Notes: generated from the sequence alone by a model not told the origin. A DNA stretch of 64,000 bases from Bryopsis sp. KO-2023 (GCA_030272585.1 BSYQ01000009.1:620001-684000); one strand, 5' to 3'. Counted from the stretch's first letter, positions 32,580-45,341 are shown. Numbers and translations are program-made.

Positions 32580-35500
32580 TCAGTCCTTGTAGTCTTGGAT
32601 ACCTTCATTAGTTATGGCATATGATGCGTCCGCCTCAGCTGAAAAATAAAGCAACAAAACAACTCAGCCATTCTAATCGTATATTGCATCAGTACACCTG
32701 GCCGAATAGGAATTTCAGTTCTTACTGCATATATCCACTGTGAGTGGATAAAACACGGCAAAATATCAATCCAGAGGTGAATTTTTGCTGTCTTAACCTA
32801 AGGTTGGGCTGTCGACGACTTTGCAGATCCTCTGTTCTCCCTTTCCTTTTCTCAAAGACAGCCTGATTGTGGATGCGTGCGCCATCACATGCCCGCCCAC
32901 TGCTTTCTTAGGATCTGCAACAAACATTGCTCCTCCAGAGGGGTCTGACATAACTTGATTGGTCACGATTACCGCTACATTGAATTCCTCAGCAATCTGG
33001 ACAAACAGGAGGGGTCTCATACCAAACACACAGCGTCAATGCAGAAAAGCAATATATGATAAAGATCGGTGAGTGTATAACTTTTTTCTCTCTTAAGTCC
33101 TGAAGGAATATATCCAATTTTTTTGAAAGGATGTGTTTTCTATCAGGAGGTCGTATGACAGACTCAAAACACAACAGTTCGATTTTATATTACAAGAACC
33201 ACAAGATTTGTATGTGTGGTTTCTTCAGAAATGAATTGCTCTGCGTGCCTTTCTGAGCCGGGACATGATTTGTGCAAGTTTTTGTTGCCGTTCAGCTAGC
33301 TCCCCTCTTCCGGAGAAATCCACTCTAAGATTCGCTGTTATGGAATCCATTATCAAAACCTTGAACGGCTCCTCAGCCATTTTGGCAGCAAGGGGGATCA
33401 GCAAATCTATCAACACGTCCAAGCATGTGGACAGAATAAAGTGATCTTGTTTTCTGCAGCTGATCTTCCATTGGATGGTAAAGAAAGAAGCATTCGTAAA
33501 AAGAGTAGTGTTGTTTTCACAATTGCGGGATGCAAAAACAAATGAAGAACCCGAATCTTTTGTTTCTTTCCAGATCGGGCACTGCTTCTCTATTCAATCT
33601 GAATACAAAATTTCCTCACCGGCTTGATGTTCATGTGTGTACGCTCTAGCAACCACGATCTGCAGCATATCATCCAATCAGGTTGCTGAAATTCATTGTC
33701 TGGGGAAATGAATGTGTGTTTCAGTTGGATTTTCAAAACCGAACAAATAATCGGTGAACGTACGTTCTCAAGCACAGCATCTGCATCCAAATTGAAGCGC
33801 TCAGCAATCGGTCTGATCCTTTCACTTCGAAAGGTCCCCTCAGTGTCCACATACGCAACCTAATAAATGACCCAAACGAAAAACTTCACACCAATGAAAG
33901 TTGAGATACGAAAAAAGTGAAACTGGCGGACCAATTTGGTGTCAACCGTTTGGATATTCTCGCATCAGAAAAAAAAAAGAATTGCAGGGTTCAATTTGGA
34001 TGAGTTGGGCTGTTTTAAAATCGGAAAATCGTGGAATTTACCTTTCCTGCACCTCCACCCATTTCCATCGGCATTTGTGTGGTTACACAGAGAGTCATGC
34101 ACAGCTGAGTTTTCCCGGTCCTGGGGGAGAAAGGTTCACAGGGTGCCAGTTACACAGACATCCTAAAAATTTAGCTTTTGACATTCCATTGTTCATGGGG
34201 AAAATTGAACAGGAAACAATGATTGGCTTGGGGAAAAAATTGGGTCGACTTTTCAACACCATGTGCAGAAGGCCAGAAAAAACTTTGCAGCAGGAAAAGA
34301 AATGCACCTGTATTCTCCAAAGATTTCTGTAATTGCCTTGGTCTCGAAGCCACCTCCCAGAAGTTCATTCAGTGCCTGCGCTCCAGTAGTAATCTTGACA
34401 ATTTCTCTCTGCCGCTGTATACATTACCAAATATAGCCCTCAGGGTTGTTCCAGTCTATTTCCTCATAAAGCACAGTGTTATTTTGCCTGCAAGGATTTT
34501 TTTAATTGTTATTTTTTGAAAACTGTCGAATGAACCTGTTTGTGGGCTTCACTGGCGGTGATCCACCCAAATGATGGCACCAGCTTCTTGGCAGCTTCCA
34601 GCATCTTCTCAATTTTTGCCTCTGATAGTCCTTTGATTACAGTAAGATTCTGATGATGTGGAAAAAAGTGTGAGTCAGCGAGGCGAACAAGCGGAAAGAA
34701 ATTCCTTTTTCATAATTTTCCAAAGCAGGCACTCGATTCAACACCACTGAAAGCTTGTCAAGCATGCAGGTAATGAAAAGTTAGCCCTTGACTTGAAAAA
34801 AATAACATTGTCACCTTCTTTGTATTCATTAGGAGGGAATTGCAGGTGTGGTATCCGGCTTCCTTGGCCTTCTTAATATCACCTGCCACAGACACAATGC
34901 AAATTTAAACCAGCCATCCAAAAGCCAGTTATCCTCACATTTTTGCTCGAATTCTTCAACATCAAGTTCCTCCATTTTGGTCTGCACACCGAGGACACCG
35001 AGGTAACCTGCGCCTGGTATCATGATACCCGTGATACCCCCATGATACCCGTGATACCCCCATGACACCCATGATACCCATGATACCCACGATATTGTCG
35101 ACGCCCCCCGATACCCCGCGATACCAGCGACAAACGCAGAAACGATTTAATCCCAAGTCGCCGCCGTCAGACAAGCGCACTTCGACACTTTTCGAAGTTT
35201 TTCTGTTCGGCTTAGCGACGACTGCGGTGCTTGAAAATGAACGTCTGCTGTCCTGACGCGCGCGCGAACTGATATGAGTGTGCGGCAATGGCGAGGTTTA
35301 CTCCCACTACTCCTTTTTTTGTTTTCTGTCAGTGTTGCGGATGTCGAACTAATGCGAGTTGGAGTAACGGAAGAACACCGACAGACGGCGGGAAGGGATG
35401 GTGGCCTTAGAAAGGAGGTTCGAGTCCTCCTCCCACCAACACCACAGCGAATTCACATTGCCAGTGTAGAGAGACTTGGTGCTGTTCGAACCTTTTTTAC

Positions 35501-36123
35501 TTTCTTTCGTTGGTTTCTGTTGCGCCCTATTAGATTTTCTTCTTCTTGAACCTCCTTGCAACGGCCATCATCCCTTCCCGCCGAACCCAGCGCGTCGATG
35601 TACGCTGGTCAGTACGCTCGTTAGCACGGTTGAACGCGCGCGTTTCTCCAGAAGTCGTCGCTAAGCCGAACAGAAAAACTTCGAAAAGTGTCGAAGTGCG
35701 CTTGTCTGACGGCGGCGACTTGGGATTAAATCGTTTCTGCGTTTGTCGCTGGTATCGCGGGGTATCGGCGGGCGTCGACAATATCGTGGGTATCATGGGT
35801 ATCATGGGTGTCATGGGGGTATCACGGGTATCATGGGGGTATCATGGGTATCATGATACCAGGCGCAGGTTACCTTGGAGCCCTGGCACACCCGCCCTTT
35901 CTTTTGTACAGAAACGGCGGTGTTTAGATGTCTGACTTCCAGGATCTTGTAGGCGGAATTTTCATGAATTTTTGGGCGTGCACGCCGCCGCCCGAAAGAC
36001 CCCGTTACCTTGATTTATCCCCAGTTGCTGCAATTTCTCGATTGCCTCAAACTCCTCAATCTCATCAGCAACCTCCACCTGCGTCGCTGCTTGTGTTGCC
36101 GCCTTCCCCGTCACCCTGGCCAT
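32580..36123 (-). CDS. DMC1: DMC1 meiotic recombinase, complete, ten exons
   Basis: Exons on the minus strand: 36123-36009, 34882-34815, 34649-34536, 34414-34308, 34120-34042, 33859-33764, 33659-33620, 33406-33249, 32996-32798 and 32638-32580. Lengths sum to 1,035 bp, 344 residues plus stop, and every junction is in phase. The protein has the N-terminal helix-hairpin domain ([15 protein letters not shown], then [14 protein letters not shown]), Walker [20 protein letters not shown], Walker B KVLIMDSI, and the loop [16 protein letters not shown], which is DMC1-type and not RAD51-type (RAD51 has SARQMHL). DMC1 forms filaments on single-stranded DNA and drives strand exchange between homologs in meiosis. 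The intron after 33249 starts with GC, not GT. Intron 1 (1.1 kb) carries a large inverted repeat. Confidence 0.95.
35001..35875. repeat. 222-bp inverted repeat pair in DMC1 intron 1
   Basis: Arms 35001-35222 and 35654-35875 are equal in length and reverse complements with only about one mismatch seen. The outer part of each arm is an ATGATACCC/GGGTATCAT minisatellite. The 431-bp loop contains a T-arm-like GGAGGTTCGAGTCCTCC (35414-35430) and a further short inverted pair around CGGGAAGGGATG (near 35390 and 35570). It looks like a foldback transposable element. Confidence 0.9.
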
Positions 36124-36899
36124 TCAAGACACGCTGCTCAGCGCCGGTGCATGGAATGGATCGAACTGAAACTACGCTGATTGTCTCGGCCAACGGCAGG
36201 ATCAGCCGGTGTTGCTTGCCACGACCCGTTGTTGTTTTTTTTTTGGCTGATACCTGATCGACTCTGCGCCGCCACCATTCATTGTGATAGAGACTCTATT
36301 CGGAGTTGTTTGAACGTTCGATCGAGACTTGAGGGTATTCTGGGTATGTTATGAAAGCTATCAAAAGGGCAGGTTTTGTAGGGTGCGATTTTGCTGCCAG
36401 TTTGCCAGAATCTGTCGCCGTTCAGCAACAAGAATAATGCATATTTTCATCGTTATGTTTCATGTCTGCTCGTTCATTGTGAGCTGCAGTTCAGTTAGTT
36501 TCAACGCCACCACTGCACACATATGATATATTCGCTTAGTTTGGTGAAAAAATCCTTGAAGTTTCGTTCTGGGACCGCAATTTCGGTGAAAAAGGAGGGG
36601 ACTTTGGGCAACTGCTGTTTTACGACGGCGTCTTTTTGGCATGCACCTGGAAAACGTTTAGAGCATGCATTATACTTCGTTTTTGTTTTTTTTCATTGTA
36701 CCTCCACCAACGTTCAAACAATCAAATCACTCTTGTTTACACATCTACATCTATATATAACCCACATCTGTTTCAGCCATGAAAACACAATAAGCAATCC
36801 TGACTCTCGCTGACATCAAGAAACCTCACACCCTGACCGTGATCTAACCCCCCCCTGCCACTCATATTCATTGGTCTTCAAGTATTTTGCTGTCGATCT
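36124..36899. other. intergenic / DMC1 5' flank
   Basis: The 5' flank of DMC1 on its strand and the 3' flank of the WD40 gene. T-rich stretches; no gene or clear promoter element recognised. Confidence 0.4.
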
Positions 36900-39800
36900 C
36901 TAGAGACGTGGTTCTTTTGTTTCACTTCAAGTGGAATTCTCGATAGGGACTTTGCCAATCCTCGAAGGCTGAATTTCACTGGGACATGCACTGGAGCAGT
37001 GTCGCAGATCTACAAAGAAAACAAAAAACGTAATGCTCAGAAGAATCTTAAACCCTGGGATCACCCAAATGAAGTTTACAAACAGAAACACGGCACTTGG
37101 CATTAAAAAAAGAAAAAGAAAGGGGGATATGTGAAGTGTCCCATCACATGAATAGAAGCTGTTGTTTTGGCATTCACTCATTTCTGACACACCCACCTCG
37201 ACTTGATGATCTTCGGGATTCCATAAGTCTGAAATCTGAGGCTTCCTGCTCCTGCCAGCCACCCATTTCGGATGCAGTTGTTTGCGGACCATCCTTCCAT
37301 ACCAGAAAACACAAGATACATAAAAACAAATTCTACTTTCATCTTTCTCAGCATGTTGTCCGCTCAGAATAGGCGAACTCTATTTTCCTCACATTTCCCC
37401 TGGCTTGTATTTCATTTTTCAACCTTTTCACAGGGTTCTGCACAGTCATGATTTCGGAGTGGATCATACCAACCTTTTCACTTGAGGGGCCACCTCTGGC
37501 CCGATCGGTTTCAGTTCATCAAAGATTTTCGCGTTCCTGGGTACATTGCCCCCCTTTGCAGCTCGTTCAATTATGCGTTTCTTCACAGAATCTTGCCCGA
37601 GCATGCGGTCAGAATCAAATTCCTCATTTCTGCATTGTTCGAGCTTCTTGGCGGCCACATTTGTTGACTGGAGCTCTGGCTTGGAAAAATCCCCCTTGAC
37701 TTCGACACCAAAAGTGGAGCCATTTCCAATAGGAGGTCGATTTTCATCATTACCTTGGGGGGTTCAAATTTCTCAAATTATCAGTACACAGGAATAATTG
37801 GATATTAACAATGCCCTCAAAAAGATAACACCACACACTCAGATATTTTTTGCAGACGAATCATACTTACAATATAGATTTTCTATTTGTTTTGAAGTGC
37901 TCTTTTGTCCAAATACAGATGCTTTTTTAAACAATTCTAGCACATTGAATAGAAGCTTCACGGCAGCCGCTCACCTTCATTCCCAAAGGACTCTATTATT
38001 CTCTCCTGGTTCATTTTCCATGTGGAAATTGTCGATTCCACAACGTTTTCCCCATCATTCCGTAAAGAAGAGGATGAGGAGCACCCTCCTGACAATTGGC
38101 TCTTGCGTTGACGATTTCCACTACTAGTCATACTGCTGGAGCGTTGAATTTCAGATCGGGGCTCCGATTCTCGACCATCAACCACACAAGCCTTTTGGTA
38201 GAGCATTTGAGCGGAGGCGTCCCCACATGACGATGCACTATTCTTGTGACGTTGCACTTTCCACCTGGGCTCTGATCGAGTGTCTAGATCTTGTTCAGAG
38301 CTGATTGATTGAGAAGGGGCCTGGAATTCAGGAGGCACCCTCAGAAGTTTGCCCATCGGAGGGAACGCTTGCTCACTCGACTCAAGGTGGTGTCGTTTTA
38401 CCTGTGGCTCCTCCATGGGACATGATCGAGGCATTCGATCTTGCACAGCACTGCTATAACCCTCCACAACCCCCACTCTCTGGCTATCAAGTGCTGGTAA
38501 AGCTGGATGAGATATGATTTTGGCATTGACTTTGCTCGATGGAAATGGATGGATGGTTGGGCAAGGAGTTTCCTGAGGTCTGGAGGTCCAAGTAGAGCCA
38601 TATGATGCCGCCTCATGCGTAGCAGCATGTGCATGTGAGTCACTTGGCCAAGGGGCAACCTAGCATCACAAGAGCTCCTTTATCAACTTCCTGGACTCCC
38701 TCGTTGTCCTCAGCTTTGCAAATTGCTGATATGGCAATAGTTGTACTGACCTCAGTTGTGTTCACTGTGGTCTTGGGGTTCATGCAGATGACTTCTTTGA
38801 TGCTCGATTGGGGGATTGGTATTAGAGTGGCAGGTGTGATTCGAGGCTCTGGGACCACTCTATCTTCATCGTCTGATCCTGAATGTCCCTGCAAACGGAC
38901 CCCATCTTTCACCACACGCAAGAAGCCACGTAGAGAAAAAAGCTCATCAAATGCACAAATTCAATTGACCAAATTTCAATTGTCTCATGAAGAGACCGCC
39001 TCGAACTAGGGTGTTGCCAGAAAGAGCTTTCCAAAGTATGATGGGTCGGATCGCATTTCCTTGCAACTCACCTCCTCACTGGAGTGATCTGTTGCCCTTG
39101 GCTGAAAACCAATGCCAGCATCGTCCGTATCCTCGAGGGATAACCCCTCTATTCTCATGATGCGATCCTCGAGGCCTGCCCGCAAGCTCACTGTGTGCAT
39201 TTCACCATCCTGTCTGCTCTCTGCCCCACCAATGCCCAGGTCAGCATCAGAATCCCTACATTGAGTCAATGCAGATCCCCTGGCATTGTGACCGTGTTGG
39301 TCTCTATCCAAGGAGGCCAACGGGAAGATCATCACAGATGGGGTTCCAAATTTGAGCAGGGCAAGCATCACAGTTTTTGATGTGGGTTGTGCAGGGCAGG
39401 GCCCGAGAGGATGTCCGCTTGAGAGGTCGGGGGATTGGTTGATGAATTCACACAAGATAGGGATGCCATGCGTGGAATGCCCGGATAGCATTTCCCCAGA
39501 AGTTGTGTCATGCGAAAATACCATGGATGTATCTCCGACACCTGAAAGACAATAAACTTAAGCCTAAGAAAAATCGTGATTGGCTTTTGTCTATTTCCCA
39601 CTTAAATACATCCACCACCACACGTTTCCATGATTTCGTTCTCTTGTGTGTAAAGGCTCCCTGGTTTCACCACTCCACCAAAAAAGTAGCTGTACCTGAG
39701 ACGATTTGCAATAGGTTTCCACAGGGGGCAAAAGCAAGTTTGGTGGGAATGTGATGTTCACGCCGTGGAACCGTAAAGCAAATTTCCCATTGGCTGTTGC

Positions 39801-41310
39801 TTTGGGACGGAGCCCACACCGTCACCGTCCCATCCTCACAACCAACCACAATCATTGTACTCCTTGAACCTGGAAGAGATGCGAAAAAGTTAAAATAATC
39901 AGCAAACAGTTTTCGATCGCACCATCTGGGTAGGGCATTAGACAAAAACTCCCCACCACCAGCAAAAAACCTCCTCAAACAAGAAACATTTTGTGGATGC
40001 CATGCATGAGCAGGACGGTCAGTAAGAAAAGTCGAAACATCAGGAAATTTACGCGGATGTCCTCCATCAATGTGCTTGAAATGCCCACCAGGAAATCTCG
40101 GTGCCTTAGGGTCCTCCCTGTTTGAGTATTGCCGTCCAGGAAGTCTTGGAACTCCACTGAGAATTCCTCCCCCAGTGCTGGGGCGGCTGAGGCCCCTGGC
40201 TGTTGATACTCTGGAGAGAATATCGTCAGGTACAAAAGCAGAAATGCAAGAAATGCTGTGAGGTCCCATCGATATCTTGTTCGTATGTATCAGTCGGCTG
40301 GATGCAATATCCCACAATCCAAAGAGCCCATCAGACCAGCCAATCACCACCTGGTCCAGCACCAAATCATTCTCAACACTTTCCCCACAGAATTTCGGCT
40401 TTTTTTGTGTATCATAATATAATATACGTTTTCGAATCCCTTAGGCTTTTGGGGGGGGTCATGTTCAACAAAAAATGCATGGATGGGTACACACATATTG
40501 TTTTCAGTCTGGTTTCTACCACTGCTTGCAAATTTTACCATGAAAGGTCCCATGAAGTGCATGCATGTGGGGGTGCAAGAATGGGCATTGGGGCTATGAT
40601 CAAGCAAATCGCCAGAAGTGACGTCCCACAGCTTGATAGCACCGTCTTGGCTGCCAGATACCACCAGAACTCCAGAGGCATTCACGAGGAAGCTGCTGAC
40701 CGGAGCTGACACATAAAGATCACTGACGGTCCTATTATTCTTAGCAAATTGGATAGAGCAACCTTTCATTATCAAAGACGTAGGTCCTATCGATCCAGCT
40801 ACAATTGACCCACTGTTGCTTGTTTGAAGAAAGCTGACACTATGGAATGAGTACCTCCGTGCACTCCGAAGAGGAAAATCTGACTCATGGGTTGGTTAGC
40901 ATCCAGAGGAAGTTTGAAGAACAGCAGCTGGTTTCCTCCGGACCGAGAAAACAATATTTCCCCGGGCCGTGCTGACAAGAAATCGAATCCCAGCCATGGA
41001 ATCTGGGGTACATTTCTTAATTGGCCGCCGTCCCAGTGTTGCAAATAAAATGATGCTTGGATGGCGATTCGACGCTCCTCCACAGATAGTGAACCCAGTC
41101 TAAAAATTCCCAAACTGTCGCAAATTCCAATCTGGCCTGGTGAGTTGGGATCCAGGCTATGGTGAGGCAACACACAGATACGGATTCATTACGGGAAGAG
41201 TAATATTTTCTTCTTCAAAAACGCCACCAAGGTGCGAGGTCCATACTGTTATGTTATGCTGTTGAGCGCAACATCCAACTATAGTTTCACCTTGGATGTG
41301 AAATTCATAA
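36900..41310 (-). CDS. WD40-repeat protein, multi-exon, function unknown
   Basis: Well-supported exons on the minus strand: 41156-40855, 40798-40539 and about 40366-39700, then 39541-39072, about 38895-38665, about 38476-37970 and about 37760-37470, with probable last exons near 37290-37205 and 37010-36900. A further blade-like piece (GETIVGCCAQQHNITVW) lies at about 41300-41196, but its 5' boundary is unresolved, so the start is missing. WD-type blades: VVSGSQDGAIKLWDVTSG, VVIGWSDGLFGLWDIASS and IVVGCEDGTVTVWAPS. After the propeller comes a long Ser/Glu-rich, probably disordered region and a basic C-terminus (AAKKLEQCRNEEFDSDR, then RGLAKSLSRIP). WD40 propellers are interaction scaffolds; I do not recognise the specific family. 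Confidence 0.6.
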
Positions 41311-41817
41311 TAAAAATCGATGGCTCATTTTTTTTCCAATCCACAACTTTTTATCACTAAATAATAATGAATTAAAGAACAGAGAGTTCACTTCCAGCAG
41401 AACAAGACGACCAGCCCAACCTTTCCCATTAAGAAAACCCAACTGCCAAACCCATCTGACGTCTTTCCAAGACGTCCCCATAGACTTTCAAAAACGTAAG
41501 ATTTTCTCTCCCAGTCCAAGAACAGAACCCACCGAGCCACCTCGAAACATCTCGGAACGTTTTCCAACCCCGCAGGTCCCGTCGGGGTCGTCCTCACAGC
41601 TACCAACTCCTGAGAAACCGACATAGAATCTAAATTTTGCCAAGGGCGACGCCACAACGCCAATCCAACATCCAATCAATGCTCGTCGAAGGCTCAACTG
41701 CACAAGCTTCTTCACATTGCCGCAGAGTTTCTGGCAAGTCTGACATGCAGATGTGATAGGAAACTCTGGTATGTTGCCCCTCTCCCCACCCAGAGTTCCA
41801 CGCCTCTCGTGCTCGAC
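41311..41817. other. spacer or 5' exon region of the WD40 gene
   Basis: A minus-strand open stretch with MSVSQELVAVRTTPTG (about 41625-41400) could be the first exon of the WD40 gene, but no splice pair joining it cleanly to the first recognised blade was found. Confidence 0.3.
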
Positions 41818-41820
41818 GGT

Positions 41821-42906
41821 TCATCTATGGAGTTGAGCCACAGCCTTTCCGTTTTGAAAAATATTGGAAGGCGAATAGGCGTGCCCGGCGTCGAAAGAAG
41901 GATAACGGTTCCTTACACAGTGAAAGTCGCCGGGTGCGCCGCCAGATGTTCCACTCCCCGAGTAGCTTTCGGAGCGAGGTCCCAGTTTCAGGGCACTCAT
42001 TTGCTCCTGCAGGGCGTACTGACGCTCCTGGATGTTCCTCAGAGCGCTGAGAACTTCGCTTCTCAGTGCTCCGCTCTCGTGCGCTTTCTTTAGGGCGACA
42101 GCTTTCAGGCGGAACGAATCGGCGTTACTGTGGCGAGTCGAGGTGTGTAAACTGTACACATCGCCTGTTCTCTTCTCCACGGCAGTTTTCATTGCGCCCA
42201 TCTCGAGCTTGGTTTGCTTCAGTCTCGCTGCGACGTCCCGATTGCGGCGTTGGCGTTCGTGGAAATCCCGGGCCCTAGCTCTGATCTCATACTCGAGGCG
42301 TTCCCTTTCTGAAGCTTCCATCTGCAGAGATTCTCTAACCTGCGTCGTTTGACGGTCGACGGCGTCTTTTTCGGATTTCCTTGCGTTTAGCATCTTTTGA
42401 ACGCTCCAGACGTCTTCTTTCAGACAACGATATGCGATGTCTGCCTCGCCGTGTCCTTTCCTGTGCGATTCTTTGACGCTTTGCAGCCCCTCCCTGACTT
42501 CCGCAACCTGCTGCGTAACTTCCTCCAAAAGTGCCGCCTCGGAAGCTGTGCTTTGCCATGCGCTTTCGACCTCCGTGCTCTTTAGCTTTACTTCTCGTTG
42601 CAACCTTCCACATCGAGCGTCCCGTCGATCTGTTTCGCACTTTAGGGTTCGCACAGATATCTCTAGGTCGCGCCTCTTCTTGTGAAGGGCTTGCCCCCGC
42701 TCCTCCTCTTTTCCCAGCTCGCACTGCAACCCCCGTGCCTTGTCGAGCTGCTCGCGCAGACTTTGATCGACCTGGAAGGTTTCGCTTTTCAGCTTCTGGA
42801 CCTTCGCTACCAGGAGTCTTCTGATCTCGTCGACGTTTTCCAGTTTCGCAGAATCGTCAAAAGTCGCCGGACTCCACTTTCGAGTCGGCGAAGGAATGAG
42901 CGCCAT
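41821..42906 (-). CDS. coiled-coil protein, unknown
   Basis: A single-exon frame of 361 residues from the ATG at 42906 (MALIPSPTRKW); the frame stays open 30 codons upstream, but without coiled-coil character. Almost the whole protein (about residues 25-310) is charged heptad sequence rich in Glu, Lys, Arg, Gln and Leu (DEIRRLLVAKVQKLKSE, LREQLDKARGLQCEL, REGLQSVKESHRKG). A Ser/Gly-rich tail (SGSGTSGGAPG) follows. No family motif is recognised. It may be cytoskeletal or centrosomal/flagellar, but that is a guess from composition only. Confidence 0.55.
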   Translation of the reverse strand: MALIPSPTRKWSPATFDDSAKLENVDEIRRLLVAKVQKLKSETFQVDQSLREQLDKARGLQCELGKEEERGQALHKKRRDLEISVRTLKCETDRRDARCGRLQREVKLKSTEVESAWQSTASEAALLEEVTQQVAEVREGLQSVKESHRKGHGEADIAYRCLKEDVWSVQKMLNARKSEKDAVDRQTTQVRESLQMEASERERLEYEIRARARDFHERQRRNRDVAARLKQTKLEMGAMKTAVEKRTGDVYSLHTSTRHSNADSFRLKAVALKKAHESGALRSEVLSALRNIQERQYALQEQMSALKLGPRSESYSGSGTSGGAPGDFHCVRNRYPSFDAGHAYSPSNIFQNGKAVAQLHR

Positions 42907-43307
42907 TGGAAGGGTAATCCCAAGTGCGAATTTCCAGACGAATGTAGGAGATATAGCAGAAAATGGGGTCTGGATGAAGACAGAAGACGACTGCAATCAG
43001 AGCTCTGGGAAAGTCTATTGCTGATCAGAACGCGCGCAATAAAAGAGGCGCCAAGCCTGGAATCCTGTCTGACCGCCAACCGCCAACAGCTTGCTTTTTG
43101 TTCGCCTCGTTCCTACCTTTCCAAAACCAAGTATGAACCCAACGCTCATATGTGTAACGGTTACAGTACATAAGAGAGAAATATTCTTTCGTGCACCGTC
43201 TAGGAAATTGGAGGCGACGACACAACCACACATTCGGAGGAGGGGACGGGGGGGAACGATTCTATGAAGACAGGCGGCGAGCTTTCGCGTAGCGTAGGTC
43301 TGGTGAA
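42907..43307. other. divergent intergenic region
   Basis: About 400 bp between the minus-strand coiled-coil gene and the plus-strand secreted-type gene. It probably contains both promoters; no TATA box stands out. Confidence 0.4.
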
Positions 43308-44528
43308 ATGCGGATCCGCTATATGCCTCATAGGCTCGCCCTGGCCATGGTCAGCGTTATTATCACCATCCATAGTCTCCAACTCGAGCTGGCTGATGCG
43401 GCCATGTGGAACAAGAAGAACGTCGATCACCGCTCAAGCGGTTTGGCGAGCGCAGATCTCGAGAAAAGTGGACGGCAATTGAAGCTGCTGCAGTTGTCGC
43501 TGCCTTCGTATGATGTAAACTATCAGGGGCCCTCGCAGGCAGCTGCCCTTTCTCTCAAGTCTGGAGGTTCTACGCGGTATGATCGGAGTGCTGGAACTCT
43601 GGGAAGAAATTTGGGTGTCTCTGCTGCGTACGCCTTCGCGGCTGAGCCGCCACCTGCTGTGCGGCTTGCTAGGGACGGTTTGCGGGGCTTTGGCTCAGAA
43701 ACTGAACCCAAAGCAATCGCAGATACATATCTTCAATTTGGTGAGTTTGTCTCTGTCTTTTAACACTTGGCATCATAATTCTATTGTGGATAAAAGGAAT
43801 TAAGTTCGGTAATTGCTGTGCGGTTTGTATAGTTTGAACTCTTGGTTGTAGTGTTTGAAGGGACTTTGGTTGGAACATGGATCGTACTTGTTACAGTCCA
43901 AGAATGTGAATTCAACAATATGAAAATATATATTTGCCTGTTTTGCGTCAAAATATGATGTCAAGAAACAAGAGATTTCGCTTTTGTAGAAAATGATGGA
44001 AGCATCCGGGGTGGAGCAAGAGCTGAAGCAGAGGGATCTTTGCTCTCTGTCACCAACGCCCAAACTGATATTGTCGAAGATGAAATCCACCTGGAGGGAA
44101 ATAACCAGGCACGGTCTAGAGCAACAGCCACTGCCAGCTCGAGTCAGAGGAGGAGCAGTTCTGATTCCACTCGAGATAACGTGCAAACCACCTATAGTTC
44201 TGTTGAGGCTGCCGTGAATGCATTGGCCAGGGAAGATTTGGCCACTGCTGATCAGAATGCGTCTGCGGACACCGGGCCTTCTGACACTGGTGATCAATGC
44301 TCCCAAGCTGAAGTCTTGGGGGAGGCGATCGCCAATGGGCGTCTGAGAGAGGACTTTGTCAGAAGAATAAGATTGGACTGGAGGTGCGATGAAGGGAGCA
44401 GTGATATGGATATTGGGGCACAAGGAAAAGAGCTCCTTCAGGCAAATAATCCAGAATGGGCAGATGGTAATGTTCTGTCGAGTAGATTGCGTCCGATGGG
44501 TAGAAGAGTAACGATGTTGAATCGCTGA
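43308..44528 (+). CDS. secreted-type protein, two exons, unknown
   Basis: Exon 1 43308-43740 and exon 2 43990-44528 join in phase (G|AA) with a GT-AG intron to give 323 residues. The N-terminus MRIRYMPHRLALAMVSVIIT continues into a hydrophobic stretch ending LELADA, a credible signal peptide with cleavage before AMWNKK. The rest is polar, Ser/Ala/Asp/Gln-rich and probably disordered (ATATASSSQRRSSSDS), with a basic C-terminus (RRIRLDW ... RPMGRRVTMLNR). No domain is recognised. The start is chosen because it places the hydrophobic stretch at the N-terminus; a second frame from 43264 lacks this. Confidence 0.6.
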
Positions 44529-45206
44529 TTGGAAATGGGGGGAGGGACACAACTTTCGTAAGGCGGCTTTCGGTCAGTTCCTCTTCGGAAACGCTCCGCG
44601 CCGTCTTTTTACGAGCACAACACTCTGCGAGCGAGTCGGGGGAGATGGCAGGAGTTTTTGTTCTGTGACAAGAGGAAGTGTATTCATGAGGGTTATTATA
44701 TGTCTTGATTCAAACTTGATGGATTTAACTCGTGCACCCCATGCCAGTTTTAAGCCACCTCGCTGTGTTGGTGTCATTCGGCCTCTGGCGGACTTTCCTT
44801 CTTGCCGGTCACATCGCTTTCTCGCAGCACGCGCCAGGGCACGCGCTCTTTATAATTGACAAATTTCACTTCCAGCCGACTTTCCTGCGCGCAGTTGCTG
44901 GACTCGTCCCATTCACCGCAGCAGGTTCGTGGATCATCAAATTTTGGTGTCTCAGCCCCCCCAGCAGAATCCTTGCACAAAACGTCGAATCCGTGAGAAG
45001 GTAGATTTGTTCGTCTTTCGAAAAGAAAAAAAAAGTGGGAATACCGCCGCAGGCCCGAGCGGTGGACTGGGCTTTTTTCCAGCAGCGAATTTGATTAATG
45101 CAAGCGATTGTCGCTCATTTCCCTGTGTAACGGGTTCAGTGACACGAAGTGGCCCAATTTCTGTCAAAATATTTTGGGCCATGCGCTGTGTTCCACGGTT
45201 GCCGTT
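44529..45206. other. intergenic / 5' flank of SET gene
   Basis: No supported gene. Overlapping short frames on both strands show no motif. Confidence 0.4.
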
Positions 45207-45341
45207 ATGTCGGACACGGGCTTCACCGAATGTTGCAAAAGCGAGGCTGTGCGATTCTTGCCTCGAGTTTTTTTTCCTATTGTCGAACCGAATCGGGGGC
45301 GAACTTGTGTCGAACTGTTTTTCGACCGGAAGAAAGTGGGG

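Noticed and set aside
34829-35068. Possible DMC1 N-terminal exon ([12 protein letters not shown])
   Set aside because: The exon at 36123-36009 encodes the canonical [15 protein letters not shown] segment, has the right phase and gives the expected 344 residues; this frame runs into the intronic inverted repeat.
35546-35935. 129-residue ORF with [11 protein letters not shown] repeats
   Set aside because: It is the translation of one arm of the intronic inverted repeat; the same peptide appears antisense in the other arm.
43264-43482. Alternative frame at the start of the secreted-type gene
   Set aside because: It stops at 43482, has no splice continuation found, and lacks the signal-peptide-like start seen in the chosen frame.
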